A stretch of 64,000 nucleotides of DNA, from the NCBI GenBank assembly GCA_017482005.1, contig JAFUOI010000008.1:62001-126000 (forward strand), written 5' to 3'. Origin of the DNA: Lachnospiraceae bacterium. Lineage in GTDB: Bacteria; Bacillota_A; Clostridia; Lachnospirales; Lachnospiraceae. The notes under the pieces were generated by a model. That model was not told the origin of the DNA. It worked only from the letters and a program-made list of their open reading frames with translations, and searched no databases. Positions 1-8,243 of the stretch are shown in pieces (position 1 is the first letter of the stretch; each line of letters opens with the position of its first letter). Made by a program: the position numbers and the translations under genes.

Positions 1-1174
1 CTTTATTTTCGGAAATTTCTTCCTGCAGTTTTTGTATCTGTAAAGACAGCTTTTTGACCTCATCCGACAGCATCTGCTCCTGTTCCCGGAGTTCCTGTTC
101 TTTTTGGCCGGTGAGCGCTACCTTCAACTTCCATTCGTCACATTCTTTATATTTCGGTAACGTGTTTTTCAAAGAAGCAATATTTTCCCTGATGTCTTCC
201 TGCTCACCGACTTTTGCTTTCTCCGCCTGCACCGTCTCTGCTTTTGCCTGCATAAGCTTCTCGCGTGTTTTCTCTGCTTCTATGTTGGTCTGTTCTGCCA
301 ACTCTTTTGCTCTTTGCATCTGCTTTTGCAAACGTTCCAGCTCATCCCCGAGATGCTGCAGCGCATTTTTTTCTTTTAAAACTGTCTCACTTTGCCTGCG
401 GCTTTCCTTTTCGTTTTCTTTCAGAGTCAAAATCTGCTCATCAAGCATGGAAAGAATCTCCTCCCCCCGCAGGGAAAGAACCGATGCAAGGGACTGCGAC
501 TGTTGCAAACAGTCATCTGCTCCCGCTTGCCAAAGTTGCTGGCGGCAAAGCGTCCCGTTTGCCTCCAGTTCTTTTTCTAAACTGTTCTTTACATGCTTCA
601 GTCTTTCCTCAAGCACAAAACAAATCTCCGTATGAAACAGCTTGGAAAAGATTTTTTTCTTTTCTTCTGTCTTGGCACGGAGCAATTTCATAAAATCCCC
701 CTGTGCTATCATCGCAATCTGCGTGAACTGATGAAAATCAAGACCTATAATCTCCGCAATCTCCTGATTGACCTCTTTCAGACGTCCTTCGTTTCTCGTT
801 CCGTCCGGATATTCAATCCAAACCTTCTCTTTGATATCCTGTAATTTCGTCTCACCGCTTTTTTTGATCTTCTCAATTCTGTACTGCGGATTTCTGCGGA
901 CGGTATACACCTGTCCGTCATAATCAAAGGTAAATTGCACATACGTTTCCTTTGTCGGATCCGCATACTGACTCCGCATCATGTTTCCGCTCCGCTCTCC
1001 GCCGCTGGTCATTCCGTAAAGCGCAAATGTAATTGCATCAAAGACCGTCGTTTTGCCGGCCCCGGTATCACCGCTGATCAAAAAAACACCTTCTAAAGCG
1101 CGCGAAAAATCAATCTCCTGTTCCTGTCCTCCGTAAGAGCCGAAGGCAGAGACAACCAACTTTAATGGTTTCAT
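1..1174 (-). CDS. sbcC: Exonuclease subunit SbcC, N-terminal part (cut by window edge)
   Basis: This is the ATPase subunit of the SbcCD (Mre11/Rad50-like) nuclease, which trims DNA ends and cleaves hairpins. About 390 N-terminal residues are in the window; the rest lies beyond base 1. A Walker A motif GDTGAGKTT sits at residues 35-43, and an IAQGDF Q-loop follows near residue 155. From about residue 170 to the edge the protein is a charged, Gln/Glu/Lys-rich coiled coil, as in Rad50-type proteins. The ATG at 1174 overlaps the sbcD stop by four bases (ATGA), so the two subunits are translationally coupled. Confidence 0.95.
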   Translation of the reverse strand, partial: MKPLKLVVSAFGSYGGQEQEIDFSRALEGVFLISGDTGAGKTTVFDAITFALYGMTSGGERSGNMMRSQYADPTKETYVQFTFDYDGQVYTVRRNPQYRIEKIKKSGETKLQDIKEKVWIEYPDGTRNEGRLKEVNQEIAEIIGLDFHQFTQIAMIAQGDFMKLLRAKTEEKKKIFSKLFHTEICFVLEERLKHVKNSLEKELEANGTLCRQQLWQAGADDCLQQSQSLASVLSLRGEEILSMLDEQILTLKENEKESRRQSETVLKEKNALQHLGDELERLQKQMQRAKELAEQTNIEAEKTREKLMQAKAETVQAEKAKVGEQEDIRENIASLKNTLPKYKECDEWKLKVALTGQKEQELREQEQMLSDEVKKLSLQIQKLQEEISENK

Positions 1175-2397
1175 TGCTCTTCCTCCCTTACATCCGACAA
1201 CAATTCCGAAAGAATCTGCTTCTCTTCTTCGTTCATAATCACGCCGTTTCTCATCTCATAAAACTGTGCAAACATGTCAAAATAATTTTCCGACAAAGGT
1301 GCCGTCTTCACTTCTCCGAGCATCTGTCTCATAAACGGACTGTCATATCGGATCTCCAAAATATGAGAATACCACGAACTGAGTTCCTCTCGCACAAATC
1401 TGCCCGGTTCCTCGTCCGTCACAACAAGTGAAACATAGTCCTCCACGAAACGTTCCCCGTTTTCCGACAATATTCCTTCCTGTCGTGCCAGCGTAATAAG
1501 TTCCTCCTTCGTCCCTTTCAGCTTTCTGACTCTTCGAAGGGGCCGAATCGGAATTGTTTCTATCTGTACCGGTTTTCCTTTTTCGGAAAGTGTCACAACC
1601 GTAACGGACTTTTCATCCGTCTCTTCGCTCAGCGAATAAGGCATCAGCGTTCCACAGTAACGATAAATGTCTTTTCCGCATCTTTGCGCCCGATGAATAT
1701 GTCCCATCGCCACGTAATCAAACGGCGCAAGATGGCGATTTGAAATATGATCCAGTGTCCCCACCGTGATAACTTCCGACTCTGTCCGGACAATATCCTC
1801 TGCCCTCTCCGGTACAAAAAACTGATGGGTCAAAAGAACGTTCCTTCTCGTTTCATCTATCATTTCGCGGGCAAGCAATTGCTCAAAGTATACTTCGTAC
1901 TCACTTGTTCCCGTCTCCTTTGCCAGGTTGACATAACTTTCATTTTCTTCCACAGAAAAAAGACCGCGTACATTTCCCGGCTTAAAAAACGGAAGAATAT
2001 AAAATGTTACCTCTCCGTATGAATCGGTTAGCGTCAGCTTTCTAATCTGCTTCTCAGGTCTATCCGGTGCAGTTCCCACAATGTGCACACCATGTCTTCG
2101 CAATATCTCTCCTGCATAGTCGATACGGCTGGCCGAATCATGATTCCCCCCAATAAGGAGAACCGGCATTTGAGGACACGTATCCGTCACCGCTGTCAGA
2201 AAACGGTCAAACATCTGCACTGCCTCGCCGCTCGGCACCGGCTTATCGTAAATGTCCCCCGCAATCAGAAGCGCATCCGGTTTCTGTGTGGCAAGCGCAT
2301 CCAGCACCTGTCCAAGCACATACTCCTGATCTTCTGCCAAACTGTATCCGAAAAGCTGTTTTCCAATATGAAGATCTGAAATATGAAAAAACTTCAT
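1171..2397 (-). CDS. sbcD: Exonuclease subunit SbcD
   Basis: This 408-residue protein is the calcineurin-like phosphoesterase (Mre11-type) subunit that forms the nuclease with SbcC. The metal-binding motifs are in order: D8-x-H10 at the start, GD (D48), GNHD (N85-H86-D87) and GHIH near residue 230. The C-terminal third is the usual SbcD capping region. A GGGGGAG ribosome binding site precedes the ATG at 2397. The stop overlaps the sbcC start, and a small unknown gene lies 12 bases upstream, so the order is small gene, sbcD, sbcC. Confidence 0.95.
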   Translation of the reverse strand: MKFFHISDLHIGKQLFGYSLAEDQEYVLGQVLDALATQKPDALLIAGDIYDKPVPSGEAVQMFDRFLTAVTDTCPQMPVLLIGGNHDSASRIDYAGEILRRHGVHIVGTAPDRPEKQIRKLTLTDSYGEVTFYILPFFKPGNVRGLFSVEENESYVNLAKETGTSEYEVYFEQLLAREMIDETRRNVLLTHQFFVPERAEDIVRTESEVITVGTLDHISNRHLAPFDYVAMGHIHRAQRCGKDIYRYCGTLMPYSLSEETDEKSVTVVTLSEKGKPVQIETIPIRPLRRVRKLKGTKEELITLARQEGILSENGERFVEDYVSLVVTDEEPGRFVREELSSWYSHILEIRYDSPFMRQMLGEVKTAPLSENYFDMFAQFYEMRNGVIMNEEEKQILSELLSDVREEEQ

Positions 2398-2409
2398 CTT
2401 CTCCCCCCG

Positions 2410-2730
2410 TTACATCTGCCACATGCGATGCTCCGTGTATCCCATGTGATATAATTCCCGCATCTGGGCATCTACCGTACTCTCCGGCTCATATGCTTTT
2501 GTAATTCGTAAAACTTCCATCATCTGCCCGTCATCCGATACAAATCCTTCCAGACGCGACATAACATTTTCATGCCAGCTTACCATGTCCTGCATACTGT
2601 CATCCTCCGTAAGGGACGCAGCTTTTGACAAAAGCCCCAGCGCATATGCACACTCATAATTTCCCAAAAGAATGCTGTTTCCCGTCTTTGACTTGATAAT
2701 CACTGCCTGCCTTGCGATGCTTGTTACCAT
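2410..2730 (-). CDS. Unknown 106-residue protein at the head of the sbcDC operon
   Basis: The product is not recognised. It is 106 residues long, soluble, without a signal peptide or membrane segment, and probably alpha-helical. A GAGGAAAA ribosome binding site precedes the ATG. It ends 12 bases before sbcD, so it is most likely co-transcribed with the nuclease genes; a role in recombination or repair is only inference from position. The stop-to-start spacing and ribosome binding site make it a credible gene rather than a chance frame. Confidence 0.7.
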   Translation of the reverse strand: MVTSIARQAVIIKSKTGNSILLGNYECAYALGLLSKAASLTEDDSMQDMVSWHENVMSRLEGFVSDDGQMMEVLRITKAYEPESTVDAQMRELYHMGYTEHRMWQM

Positions 2731-2777
2731 TACTTTTCCTCATTTCTGCTGTAACGTACTCCGTCACATACACACAA

Positions 2778-4334
2778 TTAAATAAATAATTTCGAGTACT
2801 CTTCGAGATTCCATACCTTGTCCACAAGCCCGTTATAAAACTCCGGCTCATGGCATACAATCAAAATAGATCCTTTGTATTCTATAAGTGCTCTCTTTAA
2901 TTCTTCCTTTGCATCCACATCCAGATGATTGGTCGGTTCATCGAGAAGAAGGAGATTCGTCTCCCGGTTGATTAGTTTACATAATCTTACTTTCGCCTGC
3001 TCTCCTCCGCTCAAAACTTTGACTTTGCTTTCGATATGCTTTGTCATAAGTCCGCATTTAGCAAGGGCACTTCTTACCTCATACTGTGTAAATCCCGGAA
3101 ACTCTTCCCAAATCTCTTCAATACACGTCTGCTCCCCTGCCTTAATCTCCTGCTCAAAATATCCTTTGTGCAGATAATCGCCAAGCTCTACCTTGCCTTC
3201 CAACGAATCAATCATCCCAAGGACACTCTTTAAAAAAGTCGTCTTTCCGATTCCGTTCGTTCCGATTAATGCAATCTTCTCGCCGCGTTCCATCCGCAGA
3301 TTTATCGGCTTGGACAGAGGTTTTTCCTTATCGTAACCGATGACAAGATCCGTTGTCTCAAACAAAATCCGGCCCGGTGTTCTCGCCTCTTTAAAGTGAA
3401 ATTCCGGCTTCGGCTTTTCTTTTGCAAGCTCAATCACATCCATCTTATCGAGCTTCTTCTGCCGTGACATCGCCATATTTCTCGTTGCAACCCTTGCCTT
3501 ATTGCGCGCCACAAAATCTTTGAGATCCTCAATCTCCTTCTGTTGTTTTTTGTACGCCGCCTCAAGCTGCATTTTTTTCATTTCATATACTTCCATAAAC
3601 TTGTCATAATCACCGACATAGCGATTCAGTTCCTGATTCTCCATGTGGTATATTATGTTAACCACCTCGTTTAAGAAAGGTATGTCGTGGGAAATGAGGA
3701 TAAACGCATTTTCGTATTCCTGCAAATAGCGTTTGAGCCACACAATATGATGTTCATCCAAATAGTTGGTAGGCTCGTCCAAAAGAAGAATATCCGGTTT
3801 TTCCAACAATAGTTTCGCCAACAGAAGCTTTGTTCGCTGCCCTCCGGAAAGATCCGTCACATCCCGATCAAGGCCCAGCGAGAGCAAATCAAATGCTCTT
3901 GCAATCTCTTCCACCTTGGCATCAATGACGTAAAAATCATGGCTGGAAAGAAGATCCTGCAAAGTACCTGCTTCCTCCAAAAGCTCTGTCATTTCTTCCT
4001 CTCCGGCATCCGCAAGTTTTTCGTATATCTCATTAATCCTTGCTTCCATTTCAAAAAGAAACCCATACGCGGACTTAAGTACATCCTCTATGGTCATTCC
4101 TTTTTCTAACACTGCATGCTGATCAAGATATCCTGCCCGGACATGCTTTGCCCACTCTACTTTACCTTCATCCGGCATAAGCTGCCCCGTTACAATATTC
4201 ATAAATGTGGACTTACCTTCGCCGTTTGCTCCGATCAGTCCGATGTGTTCTCCTTTTAAAAGCCGGAAAGAAACATCATTAAAAATCGCTCTCTCTCCGA
4301 ATCCGTGTGTCAAATGTGATACGTCTAAAATCAT
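2778..4334 (-). CDS. ABC-F family ATPase (two ATP-binding cassettes, no membrane domain)
   Basis: A 518-residue ABC-F protein; such proteins act on the ribosome as translation factors or antibiotic-protection factors. Cassette 1 has Walker A GANGEGKS (near residues 35-42), signature LSGGQ and Walker B LLLDEPTNYLD. Cassette 2 has GTNGIGKT, LSGGE and LLLDEPTNHLD. A Lys/Gln-rich linker separates them. The overall type resembles the YbiT/YdiF housekeeping branch, and no resistance subclass can be assigned. AGGAGAAC precedes the ATG. A promoter-like sequence at 4556-4585 would give a leader of about 215 nt holding a 12-bp tandem repeat. Confidence 0.92.
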   Translation of the reverse strand: MILDVSHLTHGFGERAIFNDVSFRLLKGEHIGLIGANGEGKSTFMNIVTGQLMPDEGKVEWAKHVRAGYLDQHAVLEKGMTIEDVLKSAYGFLFEMEARINEIYEKLADAGEEEMTELLEEAGTLQDLLSSHDFYVIDAKVEEIARAFDLLSLGLDRDVTDLSGGQRTKLLLAKLLLEKPDILLLDEPTNYLDEHHIVWLKRYLQEYENAFILISHDIPFLNEVVNIIYHMENQELNRYVGDYDKFMEVYEMKKMQLEAAYKKQQKEIEDLKDFVARNKARVATRNMAMSRQKKLDKMDVIELAKEKPKPEFHFKEARTPGRILFETTDLVIGYDKEKPLSKPINLRMERGEKIALIGTNGIGKTTFLKSVLGMIDSLEGKVELGDYLHKGYFEQEIKAGEQTCIEEIWEEFPGFTQYEVRSALAKCGLMTKHIESKVKVLSGGEQAKVRLCKLINRETNLLLLDEPTNHLDVDAKEELKRALIEYKGSILIVCHEPEFYNGLVDKVWNLEEYSKLFI

Positions 4335-4429
4335 TTGTGTTCTCCTATTATTTTTTCTACTGAAACTATATCAGATTTTATGGTTTAAGACTATACTTTA
4401 TTTTTTGTATTACATTGCTGCTTCTTTTG

Positions 4430-4502
4430 TCTCCTCTTTTGTATCCTCTTTTGTCTCCTCTATTGTTTCCCGCTTTTATCTCCTCTTTTGTTTCCCGCTT
4501 TT
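4430..4502. repeat. 12-bp tandem repeat, six units
   Basis: Six units of about 12 bp, related to TCTCCTCTTTTG on the plus strand, begin at 4430, 4442, 4454, 4466, 4479 and 4491, with one extra base between the fourth and fifth. Units 4 and 6 are a variant, TTTCCCGCTTTT. On the minus strand the tract is purine-rich with repeated AGGAG-like words and lies in the leader of the ABC-F gene, roughly 95-170 bases before its start. Confidence 0.85.
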
Positions 4503-4520
4503 TCGCACGCTCCTGTAAAA

Positions 4521-4677
4521 TGGGTCTATGTAAAAAAATTATGGATGTAGACCCAATTATCACGCCTTTTCTTGCGTTATGTCAACCTTTTTGGGCATAT
4601 GGTATAAAAATCACCAAAAGACCCACATATTTTAATAATTTGCGGGTCCTATATATAAATTTTATCACCAGTACCCA
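4521..4677. repeat. Array E1: three TGGG/CCCA paired half-site units
   Basis: Three inverted pairs: GGG at 4522, 4593 and 4644, with matching CCC at 4552, 4622 and 4674. Each pair spans 32-33 bp, and the pair offsets are 71 and 51 bp. These equal the first three positions of the four-pair arrays at 10165, 55905 and 60900; the fourth position is occupied by a terminator instead. The first pair is the most complementary (TGGGTCTA with TAGACCCA). Outside the half-sites the sequence has little similarity to the other arrays. Confidence 0.85.
4556..4585 (-). promoter_or_regulatory. Promoter for the ABC-F gene, inside array E1
   Basis: On the minus strand TTGACA (4585-4580) is followed after 18 bases by GATAAT (4561-4556). 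It sits exactly in the gap between the first and second half-site pairs of array E1, so the first pair would cover the transcription start. It faces the ABC-F gene. Confidence 0.55.
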
Positions 4678-4708
4678 ATATTAAACATAAACTCTATTTA
4701 CAATAAAA

Positions 4709-4777
4709 AAGGCTTGTCGCGCCATAGAATAATTCCCCAATATCCAAGCAAAAATTATCCTTTTCACGACATGCCTT
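4709..4777 (-). terminator. Rho-independent terminator with inner hairpin
   Basis: On the minus strand an outer stem GGCATGTCG/CGACAAGCC encloses an inner stem GGATAATT/AATTATTC and is followed by TTTTTT. It lies downstream of the nitroreductase-like gene ending at 4865. The plan matches the terminators at 10413 and 56164. Confidence 0.7.
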
Positions 4778-4864
4778 CTTCATATATAAGTCTGCAGCTC
4801 TTCTGCATATATAAGTCTATATCCCTACTGCATCTCTTCTAAATTCATAAACTCTATATAGCTA
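4778..4864. other. Short non-coding spacer with a direct repeat
   Basis: This is the remainder of the gap 4335-4864. The 13-base word CATATATAAGTCT occurs at 4781 and again at 4806, 25 bases apart. No gene or clear promoter is seen. Confidence 0.5.
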
Positions 4865-5623
4865 CTATTTTAATTGATATTTTGCAACCAAAACCTGCTC
4901 GCAATCATCCGGATCGTTGTCCGTAAACAACTCCCTCTCGAATTCTCTTCCATCATGGGCCAGGCAAATTTCCAGAAACAGAAGGAAAATACCGATATCA
5001 ATCCGGTTGTAGTAGGCCACCTTATCTGCCGGCATAATTCCCCGTTTGCCCGGCTTCTTGTATCGGTAAACAAGGAACTCTTCTCCCGTTGCCTCCACCT
5101 TCCACGGTTGCGTATTACAGGCACTGGGTGCAAATCTGACGATGTTACCGATTTCCCGGTAATCATTACCGCACCAGATCTCTTCCAGCGGCTTTCTCTT
5201 ACTCTTAAACATATCCTTCCGGAACTTCTCTGCAGGCATCTTTGCAATGGCAATCATAATGACAAAATCAAGCCCGTTATACTGCAGCTCCGATACTTTC
5301 CCGATTCCGAACCATAATGCACCGATGTCACGGGAAGCAAGATACAAATCAAGCTGCTGCCCGATATAGCCGATGTTCGGAAGATAACCTTCCTTTTTTT
5401 CGCTGTACAGCAAAATACAATATTCCTGCCCGCGTTTGCAGGTCGTCTCTTTAGACGGTACAATGCGCATTGCAGTTTTTATATCTGCATCCAGCGGCTG
5501 CGCGCTCCGATAAAACGCCTCTATCGCCTCAAGTTCTTCCGGCACAATGCATCCGATGTCCTTGAACATGTGAAATGACTTTCTCTTAAAAATCATCTCA
5601 TAAAACATCTCATTATTCTTCAT
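4865..5623 (-). CDS. Nitroreductase-like protein (TM-nitroreductase family)
   Basis: A protein of about 252 residues resembling the putative TM nitroreductase family, flavin-dependent oxidoreductase-like proteins made of two half-domains. Visible features are an N-terminal KRKSFHMF segment (the family has an R-S-x-R-like motif there) and a second half beginning near FAPSACNTQPW, typical of FMN binding in this group. The ATG at 5623 was preferred over an in-frame start 24 codons upstream because GAAAGGGAGAAA lies just before it. It follows a MerR/TipA-type regulator by 75 bases. The substrate is unknown. Confidence 0.75.
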   Translation of the reverse strand: MKNNEMFYEMIFKRKSFHMFKDIGCIVPEELEAIEAFYRSAQPLDADIKTAMRIVPSKETTCKRGQEYCILLYSEKKEGYLPNIGYIGQQLDLYLASRDIGALWFGIGKVSELQYNGLDFVIMIAIAKMPAEKFRKDMFKSKRKPLEEIWCGNDYREIGNIVRFAPSACNTQPWKVEATGEEFLVYRYKKPGKRGIMPADKVAYYNRIDIGIFLLFLEICLAHDGREFERELFTDNDPDDCEQVLVAKYQLK

Positions 5624-5698
5624 GTTTTTCTCCCTTTCTTTCGTTTTAAAGGATATCCATGAATTAAGCGTAAGTGAATTAAAAATATTATTCAAGTA

Positions 5699-6424
5699 TT
5701 ATTTACAATAAATTTCAATCGCCTCGGAAACAAACTCCGCTGTACCTTTTCCGCCGGCTTTGTCGATGTTTTCCGTCATGCTTCCGCCTGCGGCGTACAT
5801 CTTTCCGAGCCCTGCGAGGATTTCATCCGTGCATGTGTAAAAATGCTCGGTAATATAATCCTGCAATTTCTTTACCTGCGCCTGCACAGGTTCGTCTCCA
5901 GGATTAGCCGAGAGCAACTGTCCGAACTCCTTAAAAATCTCCATCATCTCGATGCCCAGACCGTTTTTCTGCTCTTTGCTTAAGCCTTCGGTTTTCTTTT
6001 CATACTCTTTGTATGCGTCCGTATCGCCCCATCTTGCCTTCGCCTGCGCTGCGTACTCATCCATTTTCTTTGTATCAAATGCTGAAAAATCCATATCTTT
6101 CACTCCCATCAAATGTATTCCACGAGCATAAATAATCAGGTTTTCAATATGTTCTTTTTTCAGTGTCAAAAGCTCAATCTGCTGCTCCAATGCTTTGTTT
6201 CTGTCAAAATCAGAACTATCTAGGATTGCTTTGATTTCTTTCAGCGGAAATTCAAGTTCCCGAAACAACATGATATGCTGCAACTTCTCCAGCGCTGTAT
6301 CGTCATACAGCCTGTATCCTGCATCCGTCACCTCCGTCGGATGCAAAAGTCCAATCTCATCATAATAGTGCAGAGTGCGTATACTCACTCCGGTTAGCCT
6401 GCTCACTTCATTCACTGTTTTCAT
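5699..6424 (-). CDS. MerR family transcriptional regulator, TipA type
   Basis: A 241-residue regulator. Residues 1-70 form the MerR winged helix (VSRLTGVSIRTLHYYDEIGLL, then GYRLYDD), a coiled-coil dimerisation helix follows to about 110, and the C-terminal half resembles the TipAS drug-binding domain (all-helical, ending EFVSEAIEIYCK). TipA-type regulators activate their own promoter on binding small molecules such as thiopeptides. The ATG at 6424, with GAGGAGGT before it, was chosen over a start ten codons upstream. A MerR-type promoter with 19-bp spacer lies directly ahead. The nitroreductase-like gene downstream is the likely co-regulated target. Confidence 0.9.
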   Translation of the reverse strand: MKTVNEVSRLTGVSIRTLHYYDEIGLLHPTEVTDAGYRLYDDTALEKLQHIMLFRELEFPLKEIKAILDSSDFDRNKALEQQIELLTLKKEHIENLIIYARGIHLMGVKDMDFSAFDTKKMDEYAAQAKARWGDTDAYKEYEKKTEGLSKEQKNGLGIEMMEIFKEFGQLLSANPGDEPVQAQVKKLQDYITEHFYTCTDEILAGLGKMYAAGGSMTENIDKAGGKGTAEFVSEAIEIYCK

Positions 6425-6449
6425 ATCGCTGACCTCCTCGTGTAAGTAT

Positions 6450-6480
6450 ACCATAAGCTATGACGTAACGTGAGAGTCAA
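6450..6480 (-). promoter_or_regulatory. MerR-type promoter/operator with 19-bp spacer
   Basis: On the minus strand TTGACT (6480-6475) and TATGGT (6455-6450) are 19 bases apart, the long spacer typical of promoters that MerR proteins untwist. The spacer contains an imperfect dyad, CTCACGTTACGTCATAG. It directs the regulator gene starting at 6424. Confidence 0.75.
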
Positions 6481-6484
6481 GGGG

Positions 6485-7585
6485 TTATTTTGCTTTTTTC
6501 AGATATACTTTAACAGGCTCATAAATAATTTCTGCTGAAATGTCATGTGGCTGCACCAACAAAACATCCGGCATGTCCATATCTACATAATAATCTGTCC
6601 ATGATATGGAATTCTCTCTTGTGCTGATTTCTGTCAGCTTACTGCTTCCTCCCGTTGCACCTCCGGGATTTCCTTCCAATCGTTTGCCATTTTTATCCAG
6701 CATCCAGATATACGTACTGAAGTTAATTTTATCACTCTGTGGTATGTCTTCTGCCAAATGATAATATGTGGTACACTTAATTCCGAGTTCTGTCTTTACC
6801 GCAACAACCTGATCAATCATGATATTCGAATCTTCTACTTCCGCTACTACCTCCGGCAAAAACACATAAGTTGTCGCATTGCTTTTATCACTCATCGCAA
6901 ATTTTATTTCTTTCGATACCCATTCGTTATTTGTACTTTCACCCCAGACATCAAGATGACACAAAAACTCCTTCTTTTCTCCGTTCATCGGATAATCGTA
7001 GGAAAAGATATACTGACAACTCCCATCTTCCCCTGTCGACACACCGCAACTCGCCGTGACACCGCCTTCCACTTCCTTTGTATCACTGATCCATACATTT
7101 GCATACAGAATTTGTTTTCCGCTTTTATTTTCCGTTTCTTCTCCCTCTCCAGGTTCCACAATCACATAATTCTCTTTTGCAGGCGTCAGAACTACTTCCA
7201 CAATACACTGTCCACTGTCACAAAGAGTTTCCGTGACTTTTGCACTCACCAAATCATCAAACTCAAAGTCTGCCATAGCCACGCTTTGCTCCACATCTGT
7301 TTCTACAAGCTCCATCTCACCCGCGGACATATCCCGATTCCATGTCATTTTCCAATGCTCCGCAATTCCCCATTTCTTTATCCCTGCATAAATAGTCGTA
7401 GAACCCACAATAACCAAAAATGCCAACATCGCCACCCTAAACAAAAACTGTTTCGCGCGGCTAACCTTATATTCCTGTCCTTCTTCCGCCAGTTGCTCCA
7501 AAGTAACTTTCAAAGTTCTCTTCATCTTTTCCGGAACTTCTGTTTCTTTATCAATTTCCTGCATCATTTCATCAAACTTACTCAT
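6485..7585 (-). CDS. Membrane-anchored anti-sigma-like protein (DUF4179-like)
   Basis: A 366-residue protein with about 48 cytoplasmic residues, one membrane span near residues 48-68 (RVAMLAFLVIVGSTTIYAG) and a large exported beta-rich domain. Its start lies two bases after the stop of an ECF sigma gene. This layout is typical of ECF sigma/anti-sigma pairs in Clostridia, where the cytoplasmic tail holds the sigma factor. It resembles the DUF4179 group, but the family is not certain and no zinc-binding anti-sigma motif (HxxxCxxC) is seen. What the outer domain senses is unknown. Confidence 0.7.
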   Translation of the reverse strand: MSKFDEMMQEIDKETEVPEKMKRTLKVTLEQLAEEGQEYKVSRAKQFLFRVAMLAFLVIVGSTTIYAGIKKWGIAEHWKMTWNRDMSAGEMELVETDVEQSVAMADFEFDDLVSAKVTETLCDSGQCIVEVVLTPAKENYVIVEPGEGEETENKSGKQILYANVWISDTKEVEGGVTASCGVSTGEDGSCQYIFSYDYPMNGEKKEFLCHLDVWGESTNNEWVSKEIKFAMSDKSNATTYVFLPEVVAEVEDSNIMIDQVVAVKTELGIKCTTYYHLAEDIPQSDKINFSTYIWMLDKNGKRLEGNPGGATGGSSKLTEISTRENSISWTDYYVDMDMPDVLLVQPHDISAEIIYEPVKVYLKKAK

Positions 7586-7587
7586 AT

Positions 7588-8091
7588 TTACCCTTCCTCC
7601 TTGTATAATTCTTCTACCTTATTTCGCGCCTGCACCAGGTACTTTTTCACACTGCTTTCACTCGTTTTCATAATTTTAGCAATTTCCCGCACCTTGTATC
7701 CCTGTGTGTAATAAAGGATGACAACGAGTCTATGTTTTTCATCCAAGGCACTTAGAAACATTTCCCATTCCACATTGAGATATCCGTAATCCTCTGTTCC
7801 GTGTTCCTGTATTTTTTCATCTTCACAGACCGTTTTCCGTTCCCGTAAAATAGAATTACACTCGTTGATCAAAATACGGATCATCCATGTTTTGAAATAT
7901 CTGTTTTTTTCCAGTTGTCCTATCTTCTGCCAGCAAATCAGTGCCGTTTCCTGCAACGCATCCTGCACATCCTCGTCCGTTTTTAGTATCGCCTTGGCAA
8001 CCTTATACATATCCGTCAGGTTCTGTTCAAAAAGGAATGAAAATGCCTGCTTGTCCTTTCTTTTTGCCTTTTTTATCAATTCGCTATTCAT
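7588..8091 (-). CDS. ECF RNA polymerase sigma factor
   Basis: A 167-residue sigma-70 family factor of the extracytoplasmic-function type. Region 2 is recognisable (QNLTDMYKVAKAILKTDEDVQDALQET, then FKTWMIRILINECNSILR), and region 4 contains the helix-turn-helix VREIAKIMKTSESSVKKYLVQAR. The ATG at 8091 follows AGGAGG by six bases and is preferred over the TTG one codon upstream. The partner gene for a membrane-bound anti-sigma-like protein starts two bases after the stop. The regulon cannot be read from this window. Confidence 0.92.
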   Translation of the reverse strand: MNSELIKKAKRKDKQAFSFLFEQNLTDMYKVAKAILKTDEDVQDALQETALICWQKIGQLEKNRYFKTWMIRILINECNSILRERKTVCEDEKIQEHGTEDYGYLNVEWEMFLSALDEKHRLVVILYYTQGYKVREIAKIMKTSESSVKKYLVQARNKVEELYKEEG

Positions 8092-8183
8092 CAAAAACCT
8101 CCTGAAGACATCTTTTTCCGGAAATATTTGTCTTTACAATTCATTAGATATTTTTTCTGTTCATTTGGTTACTCAAAAAATAA

Positions 8184-8226
8184 AAATGCTTCACAGCACT
8201 TTTATTTTAGTCACTGTAAAGCATTT
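8184..8226 (-). terminator. Terminator of the alpha/beta hydrolase gene
   Basis: On the minus strand a stem AATGCTTTACAG/CTGTGAAGCATT, with an A-rich middle, is followed by TTTTTATTTTTT. It begins about 18 bases after the stop of the gene at 8244. Confidence 0.75.
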
Positions 8227-8243
8227 TTTTAACCACACATCTA

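Noticed and set aside
54..693. Plus-strand open frames of 142-193 codons
   Set aside because: They lie opposite sbcC, are rich in Ser, Cys and Phe as expected for antisense of a coding strand, and have no ribosome binding site.
4378..4563. Minus-strand 61-codon frame upstream of the ABC-F gene, considered as a leader peptide
   Set aside because: Its start lies at or before the predicted transcription start and it is built from the 12-bp repeat; no ribosome binding site suits it.
4521..4677. Array E1 considered as a CRISPR remnant
   Set aside because: The repeated words are 5-8 bases in inverted pairs with no conserved 28-37 bp repeat, and no cas genes are present.
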